Shown: positions 37,801 through 45,968 of the stretch, in pieces
How positions within the stretch are numbered: position 1 is the first letter of the stretch
Layout: each line of letters starts with the position of its first letter
Assembly: GCA_019695185.1 (NCBI GenBank)
Contig: JAIBAN010000002.1
Coordinates: 230,846-294,845, forward strand
DNA from: Blastocatellia bacterium
Lineage (GTDB): Bacteria; Acidobacteriota; Blastocatellia; Chloracidobacteriales; Chloracidobacteriaceae
DNA length: 64,000 bases
Direction: 5' to 3'
The notes under the pieces: model-generated
Told to the model about the DNA's origin: nothing
Seen by the model: the letters and a program-made list of their open reading frames with translations, nothing else
The model's database searches: none
Translations under genes and position numbers: made by a program

Positions 37801-38713
37801 GGGAAATGATTCGGTTCAAGCGGTCGAACGCTTCAAACGCGAAGGCGTTTCAGCCGCCCGGCTGAACCATCCCAATGTTGTGACGGTTCTGGATTCGGGC
37901 GTTTCGCCCGATGGAATTGCCTATCTGGTCATGGAATTGCTGGAAGGCCGTTCGCTGGCTGAGGAATTGCACGCCCGCCGCCGGTTGACGGTCCGGCGGA
38001 CCGCCCAGATTTTGCACGCCGCCAGCCTGGCCCTGGCCGAAGCCCATCGAATCGGCATTATCCACCGGGACATCAAGCCGGAAAACATCTTCCTCCACCA
38101 GACCGAACAAGGTGAAATCATCAAGGTGGTTGATTTCGGCATTGCCAAACTGATGGAGGAAGCCGGAGCCGAAGCCCATAAACTCACCGCCACCAGCAGC
38201 ATTGTCGGAACCCCCAGTTATATGGCCCCCGAACGGTTGCGCAATCAGGATTATGACGGGCGCTCGGATGTCTACAGCCTGGGGGTGGTGTTTTACGAAT
38301 GCGTCTGCGGGCGCACGCCTTTTTCCGAATCAACCAACAGTTTTCTCGATTTGGTCATGGCACATCTGCAAACCGAACCGCCTCCGCCCCGGAGCTTCAA
38401 CCCGCATCTCTCCCCGACGATTGAACGGGTTATTCTCACCATGCTGGCCAAAAAACCGGAAGAACGCCCGACGGCGGCGGAAATGGTGGCCGAATTTGCC
38501 CAGATTGTGGCCGAACAGACCTCCGCTCATGAACTGGCTGGCCCGGATGTCGAAACCGATATTTCCGAAATCCCCACCGGCTTTTTCATGGTTGATACCA
38601 TGCCGATTGAAAAGAGAACCAAAACCCCAGCCGTCCGGGAGGAAGCCATCACCGTCGTGCCGCAGGCGCGGCAGACCGCCTCTGTGGAAGAAATTCCGGA
38701 CAAAAAAGACTGA
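34838..38713 (+). CDS. Double-propeller sensor fused to Ser/Thr protein kinase
   Basis: 1291 residues: N-terminal hydrophobic signal (about 14-33), low-complexity spacer, 14 blade repeats (about 68-755, style FTTYRNDPKNPHSL...LWVATQGGGL), Y_Y_Y domain (about 770-840), one membrane span (about 846-868), LEAKVAERT coiled coil (about 875-940), then a Hanks-type kinase (about 950-1225). Kinase marks: glycine loop IGAGGFGAVF, Lys982 in AVKIF, catalytic Asp1078 in HRDIKPEN, Asp1099 in DFG, and the GTPSYMAPE activation segment. All residues needed for catalysis are present. The tail is acidic and carries no other domain. Sensor, span and coil match the histidine kinases in this window, and only the output differs. 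It should phosphorylate cytoplasmic proteins on Ser/Thr in response to a periplasmic signal. Confidence 0.93.
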   Translation: MFKGRHSFCGRLQKLIGALAVGICLLSPSVMGQKSRNEAENEKPPAQTAATDSSKDLPSNQNPVPAGIPLRLKRFAKEQGLSTSGITCLVQDLRGFLWIGTGDGLNRFDGQRFTVFRNDPGNPFSLPYNDVLSLCVDRSGTLWVATQGGGLAAFDARTEHFTTYRNDPKNPHSLSHNEVRKVIEDRSGLIWAGTRGGGLCSFDPNTKSFTTYRHDPQNPHSLGHDDVRGLAVDQQNVLWVATKGGGLSRFNRERGDFTVFKNNPAQADSLPLDDARSVYVDRSNTLWVGTFGGGLCRFDRTRETFAIFKSNPQAADSISGNMVFGYAEDETGMFWIGTRVTGVCALDRTTGKFTRFRLSGPNADKPLGNTVESFCVDRSGIVWIGSSDGLYAYDRKLDRFQSFPTSLPMFQELTTFAVSTLAQSPDGTLWVGTSNGLCRFNRKTGEYKTYRTLIPDPKDPKATKRNVVLSLLFDRTGTLWVGTSRGLCSLDPATDRITIYPHEPLEPTGSSNNNILGLTEDRAGIVWITTRGGEFYSYDRKTNQFTTYREELLASPGLQKFPVRMLLEDRTGTLWIASKGGGLCRFDRATKQLTALTHDPNNPQSLASDSVNCLFEDQSGTLWVGMVGGGLDCYDRQTGTFIHYREKDGLINDSVQGILQDRNRNLWLSTTAGLSRFNPQTRVFQSFDQRDGIPCSDFSVNAALLNPAGEMIFGGEGGFTVFQPEQVRENPFVPPVVLTGFKKFNKPVDLPVSITEAPELEISYRDNFITFEFAALSFTNPEKNQFAYKLENFNQDWIQAGTHPSATFTNLDPGEYVLRVKAANNDGLWNETGAVLRLRVTPPWWKTKWAYGFYLFSVSGAIFGGMQWRVRSFKIRNRQLEAKVAERTVQLDQKNSELAANLEQLRVAKRETERKNKELDQKIQELVASQQQADRIFSALAEALPGTILEGKYRLGEKIGAGGFGAVFRATHLGLNRPIAVKIFRPTPGNDSVQAVERFKREGVSAARLNHPNVVTVLDSGVSPDGIAYLVMELLEGRSLAEELHARRRLTVRRTAQILHAASLALAEAHRIGIIHRDIKPENIFLHQTEQGEIIKVVDFGIAKLMEEAGAEAHKLTATSSIVGTPSYMAPERLRNQDYDGRSDVYSLGVVFYECVCGRTPFSESTNSFLDLVMAHLQTEPPPPRSFNPHLSPTIERVILTMLAKKPEERPTAAEMVAEFAQIVAEQTSAHELAGPDVETDISEIPTGFFMVDTMPIEKRTKTPAVREEAITVVPQARQTASVEEIPDKKD

Positions 38714-38740
38714 GTGCAAGAACCAACAAAGTTGGATTTA

Positions 38741-38858
38741 CGCTCCCCGGCAGGAGCGCAAACCGCTCCGGAGGGGCAAGTTATGGTAGCTATGGTGTGG
38801 AGCGCAGCGACCCCCCTGGAACGCGATTCAACCATTTTCCCGGCGCTCCTGCCGGAGC
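38741..38858. repeat. REP-like palindromes, GCTCC-GGAGC type
   Basis: CGCTCC-CCGGCA-GGAGCG at 38741-38758 and GCTCC-TGCC-GGAGC at 38845-38858 enclose a ~86-bp spacer with a further CCGGAGG unit. They form another inverted pair of small hairpins, lying downstream of the propeller kinase and possibly acting as its terminator. Confidence 0.7.
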
Positions 38859-38947
38859 ACCTTCCAGGAACCATTATGTTTTTTGCACCTTGATGCTGAA
38901 AGGCTTAAAATGGCCTTTTCCATTTCTGCTGCACAACTGAGACATCT

Positions 38948-39436
38948 ATGACCTCTGACTTTACTCTTCGCCCTATCACCGGAACCGATGCGGACATGAT
39001 TTCCCGGCTTTTGATTGAAAACTGGGGTTCAACCACCATTGTTTCACGAGGCAACCAGATTGATGCCGCCAAACTTCCCGGATTTGTGGCTGAGGATGCG
39101 GAACGCAATGTCTTTGGGTTCATTACGCTCCGGGTTGACTGGAAAGGGTGCGAAGTCGTGACGCTCGACAGTTTTGAGCCGGGGCGCGGCATTGGCACCG
39201 AACTCCTGGGCGCAGCCGCCGAATATGCCCGCTCACATGGCTGCAAACGGCTGTGGCTGGTGACCTCCAACGACAATATCAACGCTCTTGGGTTTTATCA
39301 GCGGTTCAACATGCGAATGACGGCGATTTATCCGGACGCCATTACCGAAGCCCGCAAAATCAAGCCGACCATCCCCCCGATTGCCCCCAACGGGATTCCC
39401 ATCCGGGATGAAATCGAGCTGGAACTGTGGTTATGA
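38948..39436 (+). CDS. GNAT family N-acetyltransferase
   Basis: 162 residues with the whole GNAT fold: N-terminal strand-helix (LRPITGTDADMISRLLIENW), central strands (GFITLRVDWKGCEVVTLDSFEP), the acetyl-CoA pyrophosphate loop GRGIGTELLGAAAEYA and the motif B region KRLWLVTSNDNINALGFYQRFNM. The family transfers an acetyl group from acetyl-CoA to an amine; the substrate is unknown. Cytoplasmic. A short run precedes the Uma2 gene by 32 bases on the same strand, so the two may be co-transcribed. Confidence 0.88.
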   Translation: MTSDFTLRPITGTDADMISRLLIENWGSTTIVSRGNQIDAAKLPGFVAEDAERNVFGFITLRVDWKGCEVVTLDSFEPGRGIGTELLGAAAEYARSHGCKRLWLVTSNDNINALGFYQRFNMRMTAIYPDAITEARKIKPTIPPIAPNGIPIRDEIELELWL

Positions 39437-39468
39437 TAAAACATTCCTGAACCATAAGTGAGGTATTT

Positions 39469-40077
39469 ATGTCGGCTGAACCCAAACACTCATACACGCT
39501 GGAAGAATATCTGGAATTGGAACGCGATTCGGAAATTCGCTATGAATACTGGGATGGTCAGGTGTTTGCCATGTCCGGAGCCAGCCCGGAACATGAGCAA
39601 ATTCTCGTCAACCTGATTTCTGAACTCAAAAATCAGCTTAAAAGTCGCCCCTGTCGGGTTTTTTCTTCGAATCTGCGAGTCAAGGTTCCACAATACCCGC
39701 CTTATCGTTATCCGGATTTGACCGCTCTTTGTGACAAACCTGAGTATGAGGAAATCGGCGGTGTTAAAACCTTGACCAACCCCTCACTGATTGTTGAAAT
39801 TTTGTCCCCTTCAACCGAGGCTTTTGACCGGGGGGACAAGTTCAGTTACTACAAATCAATTCCCAGTTTCCACGAATACCTCTTGCTGGCCCAACATCGT
39901 CCGCATGCCACCTTGTTTGTCAAACAATCCGCAACCGAATGGATTCAGACTGAGGCCAACGACCTCACGGGCAGTCTGTATGTACCTTCGATTGACTGTA
40001 CCCTGCACCTGAGCGAGATTTTTCAAAATGTCGAGTTTGAAACCACCCCGCAACACCCGCCTCTTCCCTTGTTTTAA
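39469..40077 (+). CDS. Uma2 family (DUF820) endonuclease-like protein
   Basis: 202 residues with the typical start YTLEEYLELERDSEIRYEYWDGQVFAM, the RVFSSNLRVKVP segment, the PDLTALC strand and LIVEILSPSTEAFDRGDKFSYYKSIPSFHEYLL. Glu, Asp and Lys positions of the PD-(D/E)XK-like fold can be seen (the PDL aspartate and the VEIL glutamate). The family is abundant in cyanobacteria and Acidobacteria and often called a putative restriction endonuclease; the activity is unproven. GTGAGG stands six bases before ATG. Its 3' end overlaps the predicted start of the TonB receptor by 50 bases in another frame. Confidence 0.9.
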   Translation: MSAEPKHSYTLEEYLELERDSEIRYEYWDGQVFAMSGASPEHEQILVNLISELKNQLKSRPCRVFSSNLRVKVPQYPPYRYPDLTALCDKPEYEEIGGVKTLTNPSLIVEILSPSTEAFDRGDKFSYYKSIPSFHEYLLLAQHRPHATLFVKQSATEWIQTEANDLTGSLYVPSIDCTLHLSEIFQNVEFETTPQHPPLPLF

Positions 40078-43000
40078 GGACCTTTACCAACTCCTGACCG
40101 CAACCCTGATGGTTGTACTGCTGGCCACCGTCCAAAGTTTTGGCCAGGCTGAAACCGGGCAAATCACCGGCACGGTGACCGACACCACCGGAGCCCTGAT
40201 TCCCGGTGCCACCGTGGTCATCCGTTCCATTGAAAAGCGAACCGAACGCACCCTTACGACCAACGAAAACGGAGCTTTTACGCTGACCAATCTGCTTCCC
40301 GGCGGGTATGAGGTGCAGGTCGAAGCCCCCGGCTTTGCCCGCAAAACCGTGCAGGCCAAAGTCACCATCGGGGCCCGCATTGTCGCGGATGTACAGCTTT
40401 CGGTGGAAGAACAGGGGGCGATTGTTGAAATCAGCGGCAACAAGCAAATCAATATCGAAACGCCCCAGATTGCGACCACCATTTCGGAAAAACAAATCCG
40501 CGAACTGCCGACCATCACCCGCAATCCGTACGACCTGGTGGCGCTGTCAGGCAATATCTCACCCAAAGATGAGTCCGAAACCGGTCTGGGAACCTCCATC
40601 AACGGACAGCGGGCGGCCAGCATCAACATCCTGTTGGACGGTGCGGACAACAACGACAACTTCAGTTCGGCAATCGGGCAAAACGTACCGCTTGACTCAG
40701 TGCAGGAATTCAGTGTCGTGACCGGTGGTTTTTCCGCTGAGTACGGGCGGGCCTCCGGTGGCATCATCAATGTGGCCACCAAATCGGGGAGCAACGAATT
40801 TCATGGCACGGCTTATGAATTCAACCGGATTTCGGCATTGGCTTCCAATGGCTACGACCATAACGCCACCGGAATTCCCAAAGCCACCTTTACCCGGAAC
40901 CAGTTTGGCTATTCCATCGGCGGCCCCATCAAAAAGGACAAACTGTTTTTCTTTGCCAGCGAAGAGCTGGTCCGGGTGCGGAGCACCACCCCAACAATTT
41001 TCCTGGTCCCGACACCGGAGCTGATTGCTGCCTCAAATGCGGCCACGCAAAGTTTTTTCCGCACCTTCCCGCTCAAATCCGCCATCAACGGGCGGGTTTT
41101 CACCCGCGCCGAAGTAACCTCCCTGGTGGGTACCACCGGCGGTGTGTTTGATGCCCTGCCGGGCAATTTTCCCGTCTTTGGGCAATCCATCGTCAACCTT
41201 GCATCCGACGCCGGAGCCGACCCGCCGCAAAATACCCATCTGTTTGTGGGGCGGGTGGACTGGAACATCAACAGCACCACCTCTTTTTACGGACGTTATG
41301 CGCTGGAGCGGCGGACCACCTTCCCCGGCACCGTGTCGGCCAGTCCTTACCAGGGATTTGATTCGAATCAACTGGAAGGAAACTACAACACGCTGCTTTC
41401 GCTGACCCAGAGCCTGACGCCGCGTCTGACGCTGCAATCGAAATTTGTCTATAACCGGATCCGTTTCCAGCAACCGTTGGGTGAACGCCCGCTTTCTCCG
41501 CAACTCTATTCGACTTCGATTCCGGCCAGGGTGGGCGGTTCGTTGTTGACCTTTCCCGGCTACACGCCCGATGACCCGTTTACGACGGTGCCCAATGGCG
41601 GGCCGCAAAACCTCTATCAGTCTTTTGCCGACGCCAGCTATCAGGCCAAAGACCACGAGTTGCGGTTTGGCGGTTCCTATATTCACATCCGCGACAACCG
41701 CACCTTCGGCTTTTTTGGCGGCGGGCTGGAAGTTTTGGGCGGAAATGTCCGGCGGGCACTCGACAACCTGATTTTGGGCCGCGTCCATCAGGTGCAGGCA
41801 GCCATTGACCCACAGGGAAAATTCCCCGGCGATACGATTTCACTGCCGCTGACTTCGCCGAATTTTTCCCGCAACAACCGGTTTCATGACCTTGCTTTTT
41901 ATGTCAACGACGCCTGGAAGGTGCATTCGCACGTCAAGCTCAACCTGGGTTTGCGCTATGAATATTTCGGAGTTCAGCACAACGCCGACCCGCGCCTTGA
42001 TTCGAACCTGTATTTCGGACCGGGCAAGAATATGTTCGAGCAATTGCGCAACGCCACCGTGCAGATTGCGCCAGACAGTCCGGTGGGTGGCCTTTACCAC
42101 AAGGATTTGAACAATTTCGCACCGCGTCTGGGATTTGCCTGGGACGTTTTGGGCGATGGAAAAACAAGTTTGCGGGGCGGCTACGGCATTGGGTACGAGC
42201 GCAATTTCGGGGCGGTGAATTTTGAAGTGCTGGAAAACCCGCCGAACTTCGCCGTGGTTTCCCTGATTGAAGATACTGCCGGAATTAAAAAAATCCCGCT
42301 TGCCACCAGCATCGCCGGATTGTTTCCGACTGGCGGCAGGATCCAAATCCCACAAATCGAACTGCGCCACATCAACCAGAACATCCGCACCGCCTATGCC
42401 CACACCTGGAGCCTCTCGCTCGAACACGAAGTGGCCAAGGATGTGGCGATTTCGCTTGATTATTCCGGTTCGAAAGGTGTCAAACTCTACACGTTTGAGG
42501 ATTTGAACCGGCTTGGTTCGGGTGCCGTCTACCTTGGTGACGCCGACCCCGAAGCCCGCCTGCTGCCGCGTTATGCCGACCTCAACACCAGAGGTAACAA
42601 CGGGAGTTCGCTCTATCACAGCCTGACCTTCAAGTTTGACGCCGGCGACCTTTTCAATTCCGGCCTGAACCTAACGGCCAATTACACCTGGGCCCATGCG
42701 ATTGATAACTTGAGTTCCACCTTCAGCAACTCGGATAACAATTTCAACTATGGCCTGCTGGACCCGTTTAACCCCAAACTGGACCGGGGAGACGCCGATT
42801 TTGACATCCGGCACCGGATTGTCGTGAGCGGCATCTGGGAAATTCCTTATGCTCACAAGCTGACCGGGCTGCCCAAACGGTTGCTGGACGGCTGGCAACT
42901 GAGCGGTATTTTCCAGGCTTCCACCGGCACGCCTTTCACGGTTTGGGACGGCAACCAAACCAATGCCATCTTTTCCCGGCTGGTCGAAGTCGCACCGCTG

Positions 43001-43387
43001 CAACATCACGGGGCGGACAATCCGCCTCCGGTGCCGGGGCAATTCAACCTGTTCAAATACATTGATTTGAGCAATCAGGCGTCCGGCTTCGGAGCGTACC
43101 TCAACCCCATCACAGGCTCGTCGGATTTTGGGCCGTTTCCTTCCAGCATGACAGGTCGCAACGTCTTTCGTGGACCCGGCCAATGGAACGCGGATGTGGG
43201 ACTTTCCAAGCGGGTCAACCTGACGGAAAAAATCCTGCTCCAAATGCGGCTGGAAATTTTCAATCTGGCCAACCATGCCAATCTGTTCATCAATACCGAA
43301 CAGACTGACGTCAGCCGGGTGGATTACGTACCCGCCTTCCGCGATGGCCGGCGGCAGGTGCAGCTTGGATTGAAGCTGATTTTTTAA
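40028..43387 (+). CDS. TonB-dependent receptor, Oar-like, with carboxypeptidase-regulatory-like domain
   Basis: 1119 residues. Signal sequence (about 20-40, ending SFGQA), then a CarboxypepD_reg-like domain (about 42-125, GQITGTVTDTTGALIPGATV), TonB plug (about 140-250: SINGQRAASINILLDGADNND and EFSVVTGGFSAEYGRASGG) and a beta-barrel ending in VQLGLKLIF with the aromatic terminal residue expected for BAM insertion. It imports a large substrate through the outer membrane using TonB energy; Oar-type members in Acidobacteria have been linked to peptides or glycans, unproven here. The ATG at 40028 lies inside uma2 with a weak GAG upstream. A later start near 40109 would shorten the signal peptide, so the start is uncertain. 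No inner-membrane partner is adjacent. Confidence 0.9.
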   Translation: MSSLKPPRNTRLFPCFKDLYQLLTATLMVVLLATVQSFGQAETGQITGTVTDTTGALIPGATVVIRSIEKRTERTLTTNENGAFTLTNLLPGGYEVQVEAPGFARKTVQAKVTIGARIVADVQLSVEEQGAIVEISGNKQINIETPQIATTISEKQIRELPTITRNPYDLVALSGNISPKDESETGLGTSINGQRAASINILLDGADNNDNFSSAIGQNVPLDSVQEFSVVTGGFSAEYGRASGGIINVATKSGSNEFHGTAYEFNRISALASNGYDHNATGIPKATFTRNQFGYSIGGPIKKDKLFFFASEELVRVRSTTPTIFLVPTPELIAASNAATQSFFRTFPLKSAINGRVFTRAEVTSLVGTTGGVFDALPGNFPVFGQSIVNLASDAGADPPQNTHLFVGRVDWNINSTTSFYGRYALERRTTFPGTVSASPYQGFDSNQLEGNYNTLLSLTQSLTPRLTLQSKFVYNRIRFQQPLGERPLSPQLYSTSIPARVGGSLLTFPGYTPDDPFTTVPNGGPQNLYQSFADASYQAKDHELRFGGSYIHIRDNRTFGFFGGGLEVLGGNVRRALDNLILGRVHQVQAAIDPQGKFPGDTISLPLTSPNFSRNNRFHDLAFYVNDAWKVHSHVKLNLGLRYEYFGVQHNADPRLDSNLYFGPGKNMFEQLRNATVQIAPDSPVGGLYHKDLNNFAPRLGFAWDVLGDGKTSLRGGYGIGYERNFGAVNFEVLENPPNFAVVSLIEDTAGIKKIPLATSIAGLFPTGGRIQIPQIELRHINQNIRTAYAHTWSLSLEHEVAKDVAISLDYSGSKGVKLYTFEDLNRLGSGAVYLGDADPEARLLPRYADLNTRGNNGSSLYHSLTFKFDAGDLFNSGLNLTANYTWAHAIDNLSSTFSNSDNNFNYGLLDPFNPKLDRGDADFDIRHRIVVSGIWEIPYAHKLTGLPKRLLDGWQLSGIFQASTGTPFTVWDGNQTNAIFSRLVEVAPLQHHGADNPPPVPGQFNLFKYIDLSNQASGFGAYLNPITGSSDFGPFPSSMTGRNVFRGPGQWNADVGLSKRVNLTEKILLQMRLEIFNLANHANLFINTEQTDVSRVDYVPAFRDGRRQVQLGLKLIF

Positions 43388-43571
43388 GGACTGAAGACTT
43401 ATTAAGGACTGAGGACTGAGGACTGAGGACTGAGTTTCTGTTTTCCACGTCGGAGTATTTACAACTAATCTCAAAACCGTTGGGTTGGTAAAATAGGTTC
43501 CAGAACCTTGGAACATCAGGCAATACCCTCAGCCCTCAGTCCTCAGTCCTCAGTCCTCAGTCCTCAGTCCT
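43386..43571. repeat. Inverted pair of heptamer arrays, type A
   Basis: Left array 43386-43434 (begins inside the TonB receptor stop codon; first units are degenerate) and right array 43528-43571 (about six units). A 14-bp direct repeat TGGGTTGGTAAAAT occurs in the loop (43481-43494) and again directly after the right arm (43571-43584). Confidence 0.9.
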
Positions 43572-43582
43572 GGGTTGGTAAA

Positions 43583-45139
43583 ATGAAATCCGTCGTTGAC
43601 ATTCACGCTGCCAAATATGACCTGGAGCTGGCGTTGCTCCATCTGGAGCAGCATACCCAAACGAAAGGCGAACCAATCCGGGCATTCTGGCGGGGAACAG
43701 GCTCCCACCGTCCGCCGGAAACTCTGGCACGTGACCGGATTTCTGTTTCGGTTGAGTTTGGCAAAGTTATTTTGTGCCTTTTTGGTGAGGAGCGGGCGGA
43801 GAGCTGGCGGGTGAAGGAATATGCAATTTTACCTGACCGCCTGACGCTTAACCTGGAACGACAGGCCGGAAAGGTAAGCGCCTCCCTCACATTGACCGGA
43901 GGGGAGCAGCTTCCGCTGCCGGTTTCCGTCACGGAACGCCGCAACGAGTTTTCCCTTCAGTTTGAGACGCTGCTCAAACGTTTTTTTCCCGGCTGGAAAG
44001 GAAGACACCCACACATCCGCAAGGAATCGGCCCGGCTTTCGCGCTATGTTTGGGCCGAACTGGAACGGCAAGGGAAAATCCTGCTTGCCTTTGGCATCAA
44101 CCCGGATGAGCTTCAACCGGCAGTCAACGGGATTCTTTCCGAGGCCCTGGAAACTGAGGCTGCCCTCCGGGCCAAAGGGCGGGACATTTGCCGGGTGTGT
44201 CTGTTTGTCCCGGAACACCAAAGTATAACGCTGGCCGAGCGGCTGCGACTGGTCACGGCTCCCTGTCCGGAACTGTATGAAATGGATGCAGCGGGCACCC
44301 GTGCGCGGCGGATTGAACCAGCGGAACAGCCCGCCCTGGTGACGGGTCCGGCCAGTCGCTACATCTGGCCCAAGCCGGTAGGCACCTTGACCTCCACAGA
44401 AACCCGGCTGGTTGAAAAGGTGGTCACCCAGGCACCTGAAATGATAGACGTGACATTGCCCTTGCGCAGCCGCCAACTTGTGTTTCGCTGGCTGGGGCTC
44501 GAATTTGCCCGACTCCGCCGGGAAACCGCACTCAGACCGCCGGCAATGACGGTTGGCATTCCCGGAATTGACCATCTGTTTTGGCTGGATTCCACTCAAC
44601 CGCACCAACAGCTTGAAACCATGATTGGACAGTTACGGAAATTCCGCACGGCGGAACCTGCGGACCGGACCAACTGGCTCTATCGCACCCAGAGCGAACG
44701 CTGGCTGGAAGCCCTGGTCCGCCGCAATCCTGCGGTTTTGGATGTTGAGCTTGACCCGGCTTTCGCCTATGCCCAGGCACCGGCTTATGACCTGAACGAA
44801 GCCGGCTATGTGGATGTGCTGGCCCGCACCCATACCGGAAGACTGGCCGTCATGGAACTGAAAACCACAGCAGACCGTGAATTGCCCTGGCAGGGGCTTG
44901 ATTACTGGCGGCGGGTTCAGGCCCATGCCCGGCGCGGTGATTTCACCCGGCGCGGCTTTTTTGCCGGGGCGGAAATGGATTTCTCGGCTCCTCCCCTGCT
45001 CTATCTGGTCGCACCTGTGCTGCGGCGACACGAAACCCTGCGCCTGATGTGCCGCCGGATGAACCCGGCAGTGCCCGTGCGGGTGCTGGGCCTGAGCGAA
45101 CATTGGCGGCAGGAACTCAGGGTGATTGTGCGGGAATAA
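43583..45139 (+). CDS. Uncharacterised protein with PD-(D/E)XK-like C-terminal region
   Basis: 518 residues from ATG 43583; 25 earlier in-frame codons are translated repeat array. I do not recognise the family. Residues about 1-110 look like a beta-rich domain (ISVSVEFGKVILCLFGEE...LTLNLERQAGKVSASLTL). The middle (about 110-330) is mixed helix and strand. The C-terminal third carries a run typical of PD-(D/E)XK nucleases: Asp in GYVDVLARTHTGRLAVMELKTTADRE (about residues 416-436), with E-x-K as ELK, followed by a helix LPWQGLDYWRRVQAH that often carries a supporting Gln. There is no signal peptide. It may be a nuclease or a non-catalytic nucleic-acid binder. The ATG lies inside a 14-bp direct repeat. 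Confidence 0.75.
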   Translation: MKSVVDIHAAKYDLELALLHLEQHTQTKGEPIRAFWRGTGSHRPPETLARDRISVSVEFGKVILCLFGEERAESWRVKEYAILPDRLTLNLERQAGKVSASLTLTGGEQLPLPVSVTERRNEFSLQFETLLKRFFPGWKGRHPHIRKESARLSRYVWAELERQGKILLAFGINPDELQPAVNGILSEALETEAALRAKGRDICRVCLFVPEHQSITLAERLRLVTAPCPELYEMDAAGTRARRIEPAEQPALVTGPASRYIWPKPVGTLTSTETRLVEKVVTQAPEMIDVTLPLRSRQLVFRWLGLEFARLRRETALRPPAMTVGIPGIDHLFWLDSTQPHQQLETMIGQLRKFRTAEPADRTNWLYRTQSERWLEALVRRNPAVLDVELDPAFAYAQAPAYDLNEAGYVDVLARTHTGRLAVMELKTTADRELPWQGLDYWRRVQAHARRGDFTRRGFFAGAEMDFSAPPLLYLVAPVLRRHETLRLMCRRMNPAVPVRVLGLSEHWRQELRVIVRE

Positions 45140-45356
45140 ATGGCTTTCGGAAAATTTTATCCACCCAGAAACACGAAGCAAGAAAAAACTATTTTTCGCC
45201 GGAATTCCTCGAATTTCTTTGTGCTCTCCGTGTTGCTTCATAGGTGAAAACGGTGAGCATTCTAGCCGAATCGCCTCGCTTCACGTACACTGTGGCCGCA
45301 CTCAACCACATTTCAAGTTTTGCCCAACCGTTGACTTCTCAAAGGAGACCTCCGAC

Positions 45357-45953
45357 ATGAAAGAGAAAGACTTGACCAACAAAATCGTCGAAGCCGGTGA
45401 ACTCATTCGCGGACGACGGGAAGTGATTAAACTTGGGTTTGCCGCTGGAATCACAGGAGCCGCAGCCCTTATCGGCGATGTGTTCTCCCTTCCAGCTCTG
45501 GCACAGGGAAAAGCCAGTAAAGCAGGCGACATTAAAATCATGAATACGGCACTTGCCCTGGAACATCAGGCCATTGCCGCCTATGCAGTCGGAGCGGATT
45601 CAAAACTCCTCAAGGATAAAACGCTTGATTTGGCGGTTCATTTCCAAAGTCAACACAAGGCCCACCGGGATGCCCTTGAAGCCACCATCAAAAAGTTTGG
45701 TGGCACGCCGGTTCCGGCCAAGGAAAAATATGAATTTGACACCTCCAAAATCAAAGAAGCCAACGATGTGCTGCGGTTCGCCCTGGCACTCGAAGCCGGA
45801 GCAGCTTCGGCCTACCTGGGCGTTTTGCAATCGCTTTTTACCAAGGACCTGTTACCGGTGGTAGCCGGCATTGCCGCCGACGAAGCCCAGCATGCCGCCG
45901 TGCTCCGGTTTGCCATCGGCGAACAACCCGCACCCGATGCGGTGGTGAAATAG
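45357..45953 (+). CDS. Ferritin-like domain protein with Tat-type signal
   Basis: 198 residues from ATG 45357, with AAAGGAGA eight bases upstream; a 77-codon upstream extension lacks a site and codes for low-quality sequence. The N-terminus carries RRGREV-like basic residues and RREVIKLGF followed by a hydrophobic run and ALAQG, a twin-arginine signal, so it is probably exported folded. The mature part is a four-helix ferritin-like bundle with ALALEHQAIAAY (Glu and His), HKAHRDALE, ALALEAGAASAY and ADEAQHAAVLR, giving Glu/His pairs for a di-metal site. The family's reaction is unknown; oxidative-stress or metal binding is a guess. The 217 bp upstream hold a degenerate inverted repeat around AACACGAAGC (45160-45242). 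Confidence 0.88.
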   Translation: MKEKDLTNKIVEAGELIRGRREVIKLGFAAGITGAAALIGDVFSLPALAQGKASKAGDIKIMNTALALEHQAIAAYAVGADSKLLKDKTLDLAVHFQSQHKAHRDALEATIKKFGGTPVPAKEKYEFDTSKIKEANDVLRFALALEAGAASAYLGVLQSLFTKDLLPVVAGIAADEAQHAAVLRFAIGEQPAPDAVVK

Positions 45954-45968
45954 GGTTCAGAGGTCTTT

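Noticed and set aside
45126..45356. 77-codon upstream extension of the ferritin-like protein
   Set aside because: It would bury the Tat signal inside the protein; AAAGGAGA precedes the chosen ATG.
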